This document shows, in pieces, positions 26,170 to 34,350 of a stretch of 64,000 nt of DNA. The position numbers and the translations under genes are program-made. Source of the stretch: Flagellimonas profundi (GTDB taxonomy: Bacteria > Bacteroidota > Bacteroidia > Flavobacteriales > Flavobacteriaceae); assembly GCF_017313275.1 (NCBI RefSeq), contig NZ_JAFLNM010000002.1, positions 310,001-374,000 on the forward strand, read 5' to 3'. The stretch's first letter is position 1. Each line of letters begins with the position of its first letter. The notes below the pieces were generated by a model that saw only the letters and a program-made list of their open reading frames with translations, had not been told where the DNA came from and ran no database searches.

Positions 26170-28428
26170 TTATTTAATAACAGTGATTGTTCCTTGTTTA
26201 AGGCTTTTTCCACCGCGTGTGATCTTGTAATAGAAGATCATGCTCTGTTTGTTGAACGATGTGGTGGATTGTGGCCAGTTGTTTTCATAGCCGGCTTGGC
26301 TAAATACTTGTTCTCCACGCTCATTAAAGATGGTGACAAGCACATTGGGGTCTCTGGAATATGTATTGGGCAACACCCATAAATCGTTAATACCGTCGCC
26401 ATTAGCGGTAATAACATTGGGTATTGCAAACATATCCCTGTAGGTAACAGTGATCACTTTGCTTACGGTACATGTTCCGAAGGAGGCAATCAACAGGTAT
26501 TCCCCTTCTTCAGTAAAGTCATAATAACTGCTAGAAGAAATGAGGTTGTTTCCTGCATCATACCATTCATAGGAATCTGCACCGCTTGCGGTAAGAGTTT
26601 GGGACTCTCCCTCAACAATGATGAGGTCTTGGGTTTTATCTAGAACCAACAATGACTCATCGAAGTCACTGATAGTAACTTCGTTGGACACCATTGGGCA
26701 TTCGTTGGTAGTAATAACCAGTTGATAGACACCTGTTTCGCTAACTGTAAAGTTTTCAGATGAAGAATCAACTACAGTTCCATCTTTTTTCCACTGGAAG
26801 GATTCGTTGGTCAAGTCTTTTGTGGTTTCAAGAACAATAGGTTCACCACCTTCACACAGTACGGTACCATTGGCCGTAACCTGAAGTGTTTCATTGGAAG
26901 CGAGCTTTACCTGTAGGTTGTTGGAAGATGCCTGAAAAGCATCAACAGTACCGACCAGACTATATTCGCCATTGCCTTCTTGATCGGATATGGTGATGGT
27001 CTTGGATGTTTCACCCGTTACATTTCCGCCATTGAATTTCCACTGATAGTTAAAAGAGTTTTGTAAATCGGCCGTAACATCTGTTTTAGCACCATTTTCA
27101 CTCACTGCGTTTATGGCACTAAGGCTCAAGGTTGCATCAACACTCTCGCAAGAGGTATATGTTCCGACGTAATCCACTACAAATTCAAAGGAATCCGGGG
27201 ATACGACAGTTGTAGTACTGGACGCTACGGGAGCAGGAGTACATGCCCCTCCATTATCAGTTACCTCAACATAATATTCTCCTACTTCGCTGATTACAAG
27301 TGAACTACTGGTTGCATCAGTTATGGGCGAACCGTTGTTATACCATTGGTAGCTTGGGCTGTTAGCTGTGGTGCCAACGGATAATGTTTTGGTTTGTGAA
27401 GGAAGAAGCACAATGTTCTCCTCGTTGTTTACGGCAATGTCAAAGGACCCTGAACTTGTAACGGTTACCGCTTCGGATAACTCTTTGCAAACCCCTGCAC
27501 CATCAATTTCAACAGCATAGGAACCTTCAAACCCAGTAGTGCTACCATCAACAGTATAAGTACTACCGTCAACCGTAGGCCCACTTACAACAGTGCCATC
27601 CTTATACCATGTATAGGTTAATCCCAAACCGGTGATGTTAGCCTCTAGTGCATAGGTTTCGCCAGGGCAAACTTGCACATTGGTCGCACCATTTATAGCT
27701 AAGCCTGAGCTTGTTCCGGTGGAAATTTCAATAGTGTTGGATAAGGTGTTCGCAGAACCCGAACAATCTCCATAATCCAATTCCACATAGTACATGCCAG
27801 GATCAGATACGGTGATACTTTCTGATTTTGTGGCAAGCAATGTTCCACTGCGGTACCAGTTATAGATATAGGATTCTGCATCGGGAATATTGTGTGGCTT
27901 TAGGGTTACAGAACCGCCACCACAAAGCTGAATAAGACCTCCAGAAGGGATGGTTCCACTTCCGTTTTCGCTAATCAACAGGGGTGAATTATAGTCGATA
28001 AAGTACATGGAAAAGGCGTCTGAAGCAGGGCTTGTTTTCGCAGGACTGGTACTTCGAACCCTCATTTTAAAATTATCGCCCCTCATATCCGTGGGAAGCG
28101 CAAATTGGAACTCAAAATCGAAAACGGTGTTTTTGTCGCTAACCCGGGCAAGTTCTGTGGGCTCGGCAAAATAACCGTCCGCATCCGATAGCTCAAGGAC
28201 AAACTCGTTGTCACTCTCTACCATAGGAGGATCCCATCTAAAATTCACAAAGTATTCGTTAAAGCCACCTGAAGCACAAACTGCAGTCCATGCTGAATTT
28301 CCCGCAAGATTGGGATTGTCTGCCGGCTCGGGCTTATACAGTACTTGTGCTTGCGCACCGAAGGTACCAAGCAGCACCAAAGTCAAGGCCAGAACCAGAA
28401 TGCTATACGTTGAATTACTTCTTTTCAT
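26170..28428 (-). CDS. Secreted Ig-like domain protein with type B sorting domain (SprC-like by position)
   Basis: This 752-residue secreted protein has a signal peptide (MKRSNSTYSILVLALTLVLL...AQAQ), an N-terminal domain with FRWDPPM and LELSDADGYF, and several immunoglobulin/PKD-like modules. Those modules are marked by Y-x-W-Y-x-x-G-T (YNWYRSGT, YTWYKDGT, YQWYNNGS) and by 'G-x-Y-x-V-x-V/I' ends. It closes with a type B sorting domain (AIPNVITANGDGINDLW to LKQGTITVIK), so it should pass the outer membrane by type IX secretion. ATG 28428 is used; a GTG sits directly before it. It is first in a four-gene operon and equivalent by position to sprC. I cannot confirm orthology from sequence alone. 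Confidence 0.82.
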   Translation of the reverse strand: MKRSNSTYSILVLALTLVLLGTFGAQAQVLYKPEPADNPNLAGNSAWTAVCASGGFNEYFVNFRWDPPMVESDNEFVLELSDADGYFAEPTELARVSDKNTVFDFEFQFALPTDMRGDNFKMRVRSTSPAKTSPASDAFSMYFIDYNSPLLISENGSGTIPSGGLIQLCGGGSVTLKPHNIPDAESYIYNWYRSGTLLATKSESITVSDPGMYYVELDYGDCSGSANTLSNTIEISTGTSSGLAINGATNVQVCPGETYALEANITGLGLTYTWYKDGTVVSGPTVDGSTYTVDGSTTGFEGSYAVEIDGAGVCKELSEAVTVTSSGSFDIAVNNEENIVLLPSQTKTLSVGTTANSPSYQWYNNGSPITDATSSSLVISEVGEYYVEVTDNGGACTPAPVASSTTTVVSPDSFEFVVDYVGTYTSCESVDATLSLSAINAVSENGAKTDVTADLQNSFNYQWKFNGGNVTGETSKTITISDQEGNGEYSLVGTVDAFQASSNNLQVKLASNETLQVTANGTVLCEGGEPIVLETTKDLTNESFQWKKDGTVVDSSSENFTVSETGVYQLVITTNECPMVSNEVTISDFDESLLVLDKTQDLIIVEGESQTLTASGADSYEWYDAGNNLISSSSYYDFTEEGEYLLIASFGTCTVSKVITVTYRDMFAIPNVITANGDGINDLWVLPNTYSRDPNVLVTIFNERGEQVFSQAGYENNWPQSTTSFNKQSMIFYYKITRGGKSLKQGTITVIK

Positions 28429-28694
28429 CACCGTTAGTTTTTAAGAGGTTATGGGCTTAATAGCCCTGTTAGTTTGTGCCCCTTAATTGTAATTCATTCC
28501 AAAAGACGTTGTTCAGGCGTCTCTTGACCATATAGTATTCCAATAACAAATATGTCTCTAATTTCGACGAATGGAAAGATATTGTTGTAGGCTACAGCAA
28601 AAGTGTTGTGAAATCGCCTACTTTGTATACACAGAAGCACGAAAAGTAGCTATCAACAGGGGATTTTACTACATTTGCGCATCAAATTATTGGT
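28429..28694. other. Divergent intergenic region between the spr-type operon and glnS
   Basis: These 266 bases must carry the promoters of the four-gene surface operon (minus) and of glnS (plus). A small hairpin GGGCT-TAAT-AGCCC lies at about 28453-28466, which would be in the leader of the surface operon. No TANNTTTG box was found for the minus strand; the glnS box is listed separately. Confidence 0.5.
28670..28677 (+). promoter_or_regulatory. Candidate -7 box of the glnS promoter
   Basis: TACATTTG matches the Bacteroidetes -7 consensus exactly and ends 17 nt before the glnS ATG. A -33 TTG is not evident. Confidence 0.45.
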
Positions 28695-30380
28695 ATGGCA
28701 GAAGAAGCTAGATCGCTCAATTTTATAGAACACATTGTTGAGGAGGACCTTACAAAGGGTTATACACAGGATGACTTGAGGTTTCGTTTTCCCCCGGAAC
28801 CCAATGGGTATTTGCATATCGGGCACGCCAGTTCCATTTGCCTCAATTTTGGATTGGGACTGCGTTACAATGCCCCGGTAAACCTTCGATTTGATGATAC
28901 CAACCCGGCAAAAGAGGAGAAGGAATATGTAGAGGCCATTAAAAATGATGTAAGCTGGCTTGGTTTTGAATGGGACACGGAATGCTATGCATCCGACTAT
29001 TTTCAACAATTGTATGACTGGGCGGTGAAGTTGATCGAAGACGGGAAGGCCTATGTGGATAGCCAGACTTCAGAGGAAATTGCCAACCAAAAAGGGACAC
29101 CTACCGAGCCAGGAAAAGAAAGCCCATATAGAAATCGCTCCGTTGAAGAGAATTTAAAGCTTTTCAGAGGAATGAAGGAAGGAGAATTTAAGGATGGGGC
29201 CCATGTCCTAAGAGCCAAGATTGATATGGCGTCTTCCAATATGCTGATGCGGGACCCGGTGATGTACCGAATATTGCATAAAGCTCACCACAGAACAAAT
29301 ACCGACTGGTGTATTTATCCAATGTACGACTGGACCCACGGAGAAAGTGATTATATAGAACAAGTCTCGCACTCCCTTTGTACACTGGAGTTTTTACCTC
29401 ACAGGGAACTGTATGATTGGTTTTTGGACCAAGTGGTATCTCCGGATAAGTTGAGACCCAAACAGCGGGAATTTGCTCGCAGAAATTTGAGCCATACCGT
29501 TGTGAGCAAACGTAAGTTGCTTCAATTAGTGGAAAAAGGAATTGTAACAGGATGGGACGATCCCCGAATGCCTACGATATCTGGATTACGAAGAAGAGGG
29601 TTTACCCCGGAATCTATTCGAAATTTTGCGGACACTATTGGGATTGCCAAACGAGAAAATGTTGTAGATGTTTCATTGCTCGATTTCCATGTGAGGGAAC
29701 ACCTTAACAAAATTGCTCCTCGTGTTATGGGGGTTCTTAATCCTTTAAAGGTGGTCATTACCAATTACGAAGAAGGGAAAGAAGAATGGTTGGATGCTGA
29801 AAACAACCCAGAAGATGATAGTGCAGGGAGCAGAAAGGTTCCTTTTTCGAGAGAATTGTATATAGAACAGGAAGATTTCCGGGAAGAGGCCAACCGAAAG
29901 TTTTTTAGACTTAAACTTGGCGGTGAGGTGAGGCTAAAGAACGGGTATATCATCAAGGCCGAAAGTTGTACGAAGGATAATGATGGAAATATTACCGAAG
30001 TACAGTGCACATACGATCCCAAAAGTAAAAGTGGTTCCGGAACCGAAGAAAGTTTACGAAAAGTAAAGGGAACTTTGCATTGGGTATCCATCCCACACGC
30101 CATTACAGCCGAAATTAGACTGTATGATCGACTTTTTACGGATGCTACCCCCGATAGTCATAAGGATAAGGATTTCTTGGATTTTGTAAATCCTGATTCG
30201 CTGCAAAAGGTAACCGGATATCTTGAACCCAGCTTAAAGGATGCCAAAGTCGGAGACCGGGTTCAATTTCAAAGATTAGGTTACTTTAATGTGGATACTG
30301 ATTCAACTCCCGAAAATTTGGTTTTTAATCGAACGGTTACTTTAAGGGACACTTGGGCCAAATTGGAGCAAAAAAGCTAG
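28695..30380 (+). CDS. glnS: Glutaminyl-tRNA synthetase
   Basis: This 561-residue class I synthetase charges tRNA-Gln with glutamine. The ATP-binding HIGH motif reads HIGH at residues 41-44 after PPEPNGYL, and the KMSKS-type loop is VSKRKL at about 270. The conserved FDDTNP motif (binding site for the tRNA 3' end and the amino acid) and DWTHGESDY are present. The C-terminal half has the two beta-barrels of the anticodon-binding domain found in bacterial GlnRS. Length is normal. It stands alone and divergent from the surface operon. Having GlnRS means the organism does not depend solely on the amidotransferase route for Gln-tRNA. Confidence 0.96.
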   Translation: MAEEARSLNFIEHIVEEDLTKGYTQDDLRFRFPPEPNGYLHIGHASSICLNFGLGLRYNAPVNLRFDDTNPAKEEKEYVEAIKNDVSWLGFEWDTECYASDYFQQLYDWAVKLIEDGKAYVDSQTSEEIANQKGTPTEPGKESPYRNRSVEENLKLFRGMKEGEFKDGAHVLRAKIDMASSNMLMRDPVMYRILHKAHHRTNTDWCIYPMYDWTHGESDYIEQVSHSLCTLEFLPHRELYDWFLDQVVSPDKLRPKQREFARRNLSHTVVSKRKLLQLVEKGIVTGWDDPRMPTISGLRRRGFTPESIRNFADTIGIAKRENVVDVSLLDFHVREHLNKIAPRVMGVLNPLKVVITNYEEGKEEWLDAENNPEDDSAGSRKVPFSRELYIEQEDFREEANRKFFRLKLGGEVRLKNGYIIKAESCTKDNDGNITEVQCTYDPKSKSGSGTEESLRKVKGTLHWVSIPHAITAEIRLYDRLFTDATPDSHKDKDFLDFVNPDSLQKVTGYLEPSLKDAKVGDRVQFQRLGYFNVDTDSTPENLVFNRTVTLRDTWAKLEQKS

Positions 30381-30699
30381 CATAGCATTTCCTTATTTTA
30401 TTTGACGCAACCATTGGAAAAGTTTATAAAAACGCACCTTCTTAGCTGCCCTATGCAGCCATATTTTATTAGTGACGACCAAATGCGCGTTTGGTGGAGA
30501 AATCTTTCTTTAAATGTCGTTATTCGCAATATTTGATAAAAAATTAGCTAAAGCGTCAAGGTTTCGAGCGATAGCATCGATCATTGCCGTTACCCTCCTC
30601 TAAATTTGTTATAAATCGATTGGCAAAAGGAAATTCTTCTCAGAGACACTCCAATCAATTGATTTAATCACTGAAGTCTAATTTAAAATATTCAACATT
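30381..30699. other. Intergenic region between glnS and the YtxH operon
   Basis: There is no gene in these 319 bases. A small hairpin GCTGC-CCTAT-GCAGC (30445-30459) followed by a T-rich stretch may end glnS transcription, though its stem is short. A second inverted repeat, ACCAAA/TTTGGT (30478-30483 and 30490-30495), has no T-run and could be an operator. A TAAATTTG promoter box lies at 30601-30608. Confidence 0.4.
30601..30608 (+). promoter_or_regulatory. Candidate -7 box for the YtxH operon
   Basis: TAAATTTG is an exact TANNTTTG match about 90 nt before the YtxH gene. The nearest upstream TTG is only 14 nt away, shorter than usual, so the -33 element is uncertain. Confidence 0.35.
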
Positions 30700-31029
30700 A
30701 TGTCAAATAACACAGGGAATGTATTAACCGCATTATTAACCGGAGCAGCAGTTGGAGCTGGTATAGGAATTCTATATGCGCCGGACAAAGGAAAGAAAAC
30801 ACGAAAAAAAATTAAGAAGAGTGCTGTTAAGGCAAAAGATGATATAGCACAAAGCTTAACACATGCCAAAGAAGAGTTTAGTAAATCAGCAGACGCTAAA
30901 AAAGAGGAGTTTGAGGAAAAACTCGAAGATACTTTATCCAATATGAGTTATAAAGCTGATGATATTTTGGTGGCACTTGAAAATAAATTGGAAGATCTTA
31001 GAGAAAAGAACGCTCAACTGCAGAAATAA
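30700..31029 (+). CDS. YtxH domain-containing protein
   Basis: This 109-residue protein has one N-terminal glycine/alanine-rich membrane segment (VLTALLTGAAVGAGIGILYAP, about 7-27). The YtxH signature APDKGKKTRKKIKKSA follows, then a long charged amphipathic helix rich in Lys and Glu. YtxH proteins are small stress-related envelope proteins of unknown mechanism in many bacteria. It is first in a three-gene set with a holin-like protein (3 nt away) and a small conserved protein, an arrangement often seen in Flavobacteriaceae. The start is the only ATG before the membrane segment. Confidence 0.87.
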   Translation: MSNNTGNVLTALLTGAAVGAGIGILYAPDKGKKTRKKIKKSAVKAKDDIAQSLTHAKEEFSKSADAKKEEFEEKLEDTLSNMSYKADDILVALENKLEDLREKNAQLQK

Positions 31030-31032
31030 TAT

Positions 31033-31383
31033 ATGGCATTCGAAGAAATTAAAGAGCAGATAGACCATGTGCAAGATGGAGTTCGATCCTATGTAAAAAA
31101 CAGCTTGGACTTTTATAGACTTCAAAGCTTCAGGTCTATGATGAAAGGTATAACTATGGCCACTAAAGTTCTACTAATTGGTGGTGTGGGTTTTATTGCC
31201 CTACTGTTTCTTTCATTGAGTGCAGCTTTTTGGTTCGCAACAATGCTTGGCAATACGGCTGAAGGGTTCCTAATAGTTGGAGGCTTCTATGTACTGGTCG
31301 GTATTATATTCTTTTTAATGAAAAAGAAGATAGAAAAGCCACTCCTTAAAAAGTTTTCCAAATTTTATTTCGATGAACTATGA
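31033..31383 (+). CDS. Phage-holin-superfamily-like membrane protein
   Basis: This 116-residue protein has an amphipathic N-terminal helix ([27 protein letters not shown]) and two membrane segments (about 43-67 and 74-95). It ends in a basic tail. This is the layout of the holin-X / DUF1469-type proteins, which despite the name are chromosomal envelope proteins rather than phage lysis genes. No phage gene is nearby. It lies between the YtxH gene (3 nt) and a 71-residue protein that overlaps it by 4 nt (ATGA), so the three are co-translated. The function is unknown. Confidence 0.75.
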   Translation: MAFEEIKEQIDHVQDGVRSYVKNSLDFYRLQSFRSMMKGITMATKVLLIGGVGFIALLFLSLSAAFWFATMLGNTAEGFLIVGGFYVLVGIIFFLMKKKIEKPLLKKFSKFYFDEL

Positions 31384-31595
31384 TTCAAACACAATACACA
31401 TCATTTAACGAAATCGATCGCGACCTTAAAGTCTTAAAGTTGCAACGACAAATTGAAGAAGAAAAGGTAAAGTTGGCAATTCACAACACTAAGGAAGAGT
31501 TATACCCCACTAATATATTGAGTGGACTGGCTCCTTTAATTCAAAAAGTTGCTATTACATTGATTGCCAAAAAAATACTGAAGAAACTTGATTAG
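31380..31595 (+). CDS. Small conserved flavobacterial protein (DUF6327-like)
   Basis: This 71-residue protein starts with [30 protein letters not shown], a conserved-looking amphipathic helix, and ends with a weakly hydrophobic, Lys-rich helix ([19 protein letters not shown]). The start overlaps the preceding stop as ATGA, which supports it as a real third gene of the YtxH set. The DUF6327 label is from memory of similar proteins at this place and is not certain. No motif indicates an enzymatic role; a membrane-peripheral partner of the two preceding proteins is a reasonable guess. Confidence 0.75.
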   Translation: MIQTQYTSFNEIDRDLKVLKLQRQIEEEKVKLAIHNTKEELYPTNILSGLAPLIQKVAITLIAKKILKKLD

Positions 31596-31622
31596 TATAT
31601 AGTCCTCAAGTCTTATATACTA

Positions 31623-31651
31623 AAAAGGCTCCCAAAATAGGGGAGCCTTTT
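31623..31651. terminator. Strong bidirectional terminator
   Basis: AAAAGGCTCCC (31623-31633) and GGGGAGCCTTTT (31640-31651) form a stable GC-rich stem with flanking A and T runs. It lies between the convergent YtxH operon and the SPFH-domain gene and can end both transcripts. Confidence 0.88.
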
Positions 31652-31670
31652 CTTCTTAATTGAGTTTAGA

Positions 31671-32603
31671 TTAAGAATCCGAGTTCTTTTCGTCCTGTTT
31701 GCGTCTCATGGCTTCACCAATTTGGTTACTTGCGGTAAACGAAGCGACCATATTGTTCAACATATCGCTACCTGCTTGTGGAGAATTGGGCAATAGAATC
31801 AAATTGGTATCTGTTTCTTCCCCAATGGCCTGCAAAGTGTCATAATGTTGGGTAACTACAATTAATGCAGATGCTTCCTGTGAGTTGATGCCCACTTTGT
31901 TCAATACTTCTACGGATTCTTCGAGACCGCGGGCAATTTCCCTACGCTGATCGGCAATACCTTGTCCTTGTAATCTTTTGCTTTCTGCTTCTGCTTTAGC
32001 TTTCTCGACAATTAGAATACGCTGGGCATCCCCCTCGAACTGGGCAGCGATTTTTTCACGTTCCGAAGCGTTTATACGGTTCATCGCCGCTTTTACCTGG
32101 GCATCGGGATCAATGTCGGTCACCAATGTTTTTATGATGTCAAAACCATAATCCAACATAGCGTCCTGCAATTCCGCTTTTACAGCAATAGCAATGTCAT
32201 CTTTTTTAACGAAGACATCGTCCAATTTCATTTTAGGAACCTCAGCACGAACCACATCAAAAACGTACGAAGTTATCTGATCGTGGGGATACTCCAATTT
32301 GTAAAAGGCATCATAAACTTTTTCACGTATCACTACGTATTGAACAGAGACCTTTAGTTTAACAAATACATCGTCCAAAGTTTTGGTCTCAACGATTACA
32401 TCCAATTGTTGGATTTTAAGACTCAAACGGCCGGCTATACGATCTACGATCGGAATTTTCATTTGTAGACCTGAATTTCTGATACTGTGGAATCTACCAA
32501 AACGTTCAACAGCAACGGCAGTTTGTTGCTTTACAATAAAGAAAAACTTGAAAAGAATAATCAGTGCGACAAACGCAATAGGTATAAGAAAATAGTTGCC
32601 CAT
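31671..32603 (-). CDS. SPFH/Band 7 domain membrane protein (stomatin/QmcA-like)
   Basis: This 310-residue protein has one N-terminal membrane helix (about 3-22), then a Band 7/SPFH domain beginning VKQQTAVAVERFGRFHSI and running to about residue 190. A coiled coil rich in A, E and K follows (AAQFEGDAQRILIVEKAKAEAESKRLQ). The KMKLDDVF and ALIVVTQHYDTLQAI stretches are typical of the stomatin/paraslipin branch. Such proteins form large ring-like oligomers in the inner membrane and affect protease access or membrane microdomains. No NfeD partner lies beside it. Convergent with the YtxH operon; gltX lies upstream on the same strand with a 93-nt gap. Confidence 0.9.
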   Translation of the reverse strand: MGNYFLIPIAFVALIILFKFFFIVKQQTAVAVERFGRFHSIRNSGLQMKIPIVDRIAGRLSLKIQQLDVIVETKTLDDVFVKLKVSVQYVVIREKVYDAFYKLEYPHDQITSYVFDVVRAEVPKMKLDDVFVKKDDIAIAVKAELQDAMLDYGFDIIKTLVTDIDPDAQVKAAMNRINASEREKIAAQFEGDAQRILIVEKAKAEAESKRLQGQGIADQRREIARGLEESVEVLNKVGINSQEASALIVVTQHYDTLQAIGEETDTNLILLPNSPQAGSDMLNNMVASFTASNQIGEAMRRKQDEKNSDS

Positions 32604-32696
32604 AGTGTTTAGATTTTATGTTAGAAATGGAAATTACGAAACTTGACCAATGTATTAGTCTCCATTCGTCAAATAATGTTACACTTCCATCAATTT

Positions 32697-34193
32697 CTAA
32701 AGCTTAGCGATAGCGGTTTTGATACGGGTTATACTTTCTTCTTTTCCAATAAGCCCCATAATGTCGAATAAGTGTGGACCCTTCATATCACCAACGATGA
32801 CTAGACGGAGCGGGGGCATAACTTTTCCAAAGGACAGCTCTTTTTCTGCAATCCAAGCCTTGACCCTTTCTTCAATTATTGAGGATTGAAAATCTTGAAC
32901 AGATTCTAGAAGGGCAGCTACTTCTCGCATTATTTCCGGTGTACCTTCTTTCCATTGTTTTTTTACCGCTTTTTCGTTGAATGTAGTTGGTGCTTGAAAG
33001 AAATAATCCGATAACTCCCAAAAGTCCTTAACAAAAGCTGCGCGTTCTTTTATGGAAGATACCACTTGTTTTATGTAGGCAGGATCTGCGGAAATATCTT
33101 TTTTATTGAGTTCCGCCTGGAACATTTTGGCAAGCTCTTCATCACTTTTTATTTGTAACCATTGCTGATTATACCAATTGTTCTTTTCTGGATCAAAGCG
33201 CGCTCCTGATTTGTTCACACGCTCCAATGTAAAGGTATCTACCAGTTCTTTTAAACTGAATATTTCCTGCTCGGTTCCGGGGTTCCATCCCAAAAGTGCC
33301 AAAAAGTTAACTACTGCTTCTGGGAAAAACCCTGCCTCTCGATAACCTTCAGATTGGTTCCATGTAATTGGAAAAACCGGAAATCCTCCTTTTTCTCCAT
33401 CGCGTTTGCTCAATTTTCCTTTGCCCACGGGTTTCATGATCAAGGGCAAGTGGGCAAATTCTGGGGCGTCCCAACCAAAAGCTTCATATAATAACGAATG
33501 CAACGCAAGGGAAGGCAACCATTCCTCTCCACGGATTACGTGGGTAATTTGCATCAAATGGTCATCTACAATATTCGCCAAATGATAGGTGGGCATGCCA
33601 TCACTTTTAAACAATACCTTGTCATCAAGAATGTTGGTGTCAATTTTTATTTCACCTCTTATAATATCTTTTAAAAGGAGATCTTTGTTTTCTGGAGATT
33701 TAAACCGAATTACATAATCTTCCCCGGCGGCTATTTTATCTTTGACTTCCTCGTTGGAAAGGGAAAGCGAGTTGGTCAATTTTAACCGATTGTGCCAATT
33801 ATATATAAAGGTTTTCCCTTTTGATTCATGGTCTTTCCTATGATGGTCTAAAGCTTCTGGGGTGTCAAATGCATAATAGGCCTTACCTTTTTCAACAAGG
33901 TCCAAGGCATATGATTTGTATAATTGTTTACGCTCACTTTGTCTGTACGGTCCAAAGTCACCTTCTTTTCCAGGCCCTTCATCAAACGGAATTCCGCACC
34001 AGTTCAAGGCTTCGATAATATATTCTTCGGCTCCTTCAACAAAACGGTTTTGGTCGGTATCTTCGATACGAAGTATAAAATCCCCACCATTTTTCTTGGC
34101 AAACAAATAGTTGAACAAAGCGGTACGAACACCTCCAATATGCAGGGGACCAGTTGGGCTTGGTGCGAATCGAACACGTACTTTTTGACTCAT
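32697..34193 (-). CDS. gltX: Glutamyl-tRNA synthetase
   Basis: This 498-residue class I enzyme attaches glutamate to tRNA-Glu. The HIGH motif appears as HIGG (18-21) after RFAPSPTGPL, and the KMSKS loop as KLSKRDG at about 260. The conserved RIEDTDQNR and SDGMPTYHLANIVDDHLM segments line the active site. The C-terminal helical anticodon domain is complete. Both GltX and GlnS are present, so this GluRS is probably the discriminating type. A TATCTTTG -7 box lies 20 nt before the ATG. Confidence 0.96.
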   Translation of the reverse strand: MSQKVRVRFAPSPTGPLHIGGVRTALFNYLFAKKNGGDFILRIEDTDQNRFVEGAEEYIIEALNWCGIPFDEGPGKEGDFGPYRQSERKQLYKSYALDLVEKGKAYYAFDTPEALDHHRKDHESKGKTFIYNWHNRLKLTNSLSLSNEEVKDKIAAGEDYVIRFKSPENKDLLLKDIIRGEIKIDTNILDDKVLFKSDGMPTYHLANIVDDHLMQITHVIRGEEWLPSLALHSLLYEAFGWDAPEFAHLPLIMKPVGKGKLSKRDGEKGGFPVFPITWNQSEGYREAGFFPEAVVNFLALLGWNPGTEQEIFSLKELVDTFTLERVNKSGARFDPEKNNWYNQQWLQIKSDEELAKMFQAELNKKDISADPAYIKQVVSSIKERAAFVKDFWELSDYFFQAPTTFNEKAVKKQWKEGTPEIMREVAALLESVQDFQSSIIEERVKAWIAEKELSFGKVMPPLRLVIVGDMKGPHLFDIMGLIGKEESITRIKTAIAKL

Positions 34194-34213
34194 AATAGGG
34201 TTTGATTGGATTG

Positions 34214-34221
34214 CAAAGATA
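34214..34221 (-). promoter_or_regulatory. Candidate -7 box of the gltX promoter
   Basis: The minus strand reads TATCTTTG, an exact TANNTTTG match 20 nt upstream of the gltX ATG; no clear -33 element. Confidence 0.45.
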
Positions 34222-34350
34222 CTGCGCTGTTGATGAATTGTAAAGTGATAGCGGACAGTCTTTTTATTGATTCGGTAATATAATGATTAAGGTTTAACAA
34301 AATTTTTCTACTCATTTCCTGTGGATCAGGTATTTTGGTAATTCCAATAC

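Noticed and set aside
31033..31383. Holin-like protein as evidence of a prophage
   Set aside because: No other phage gene is nearby, and the protein sits in a conserved chromosomal set with YtxH.
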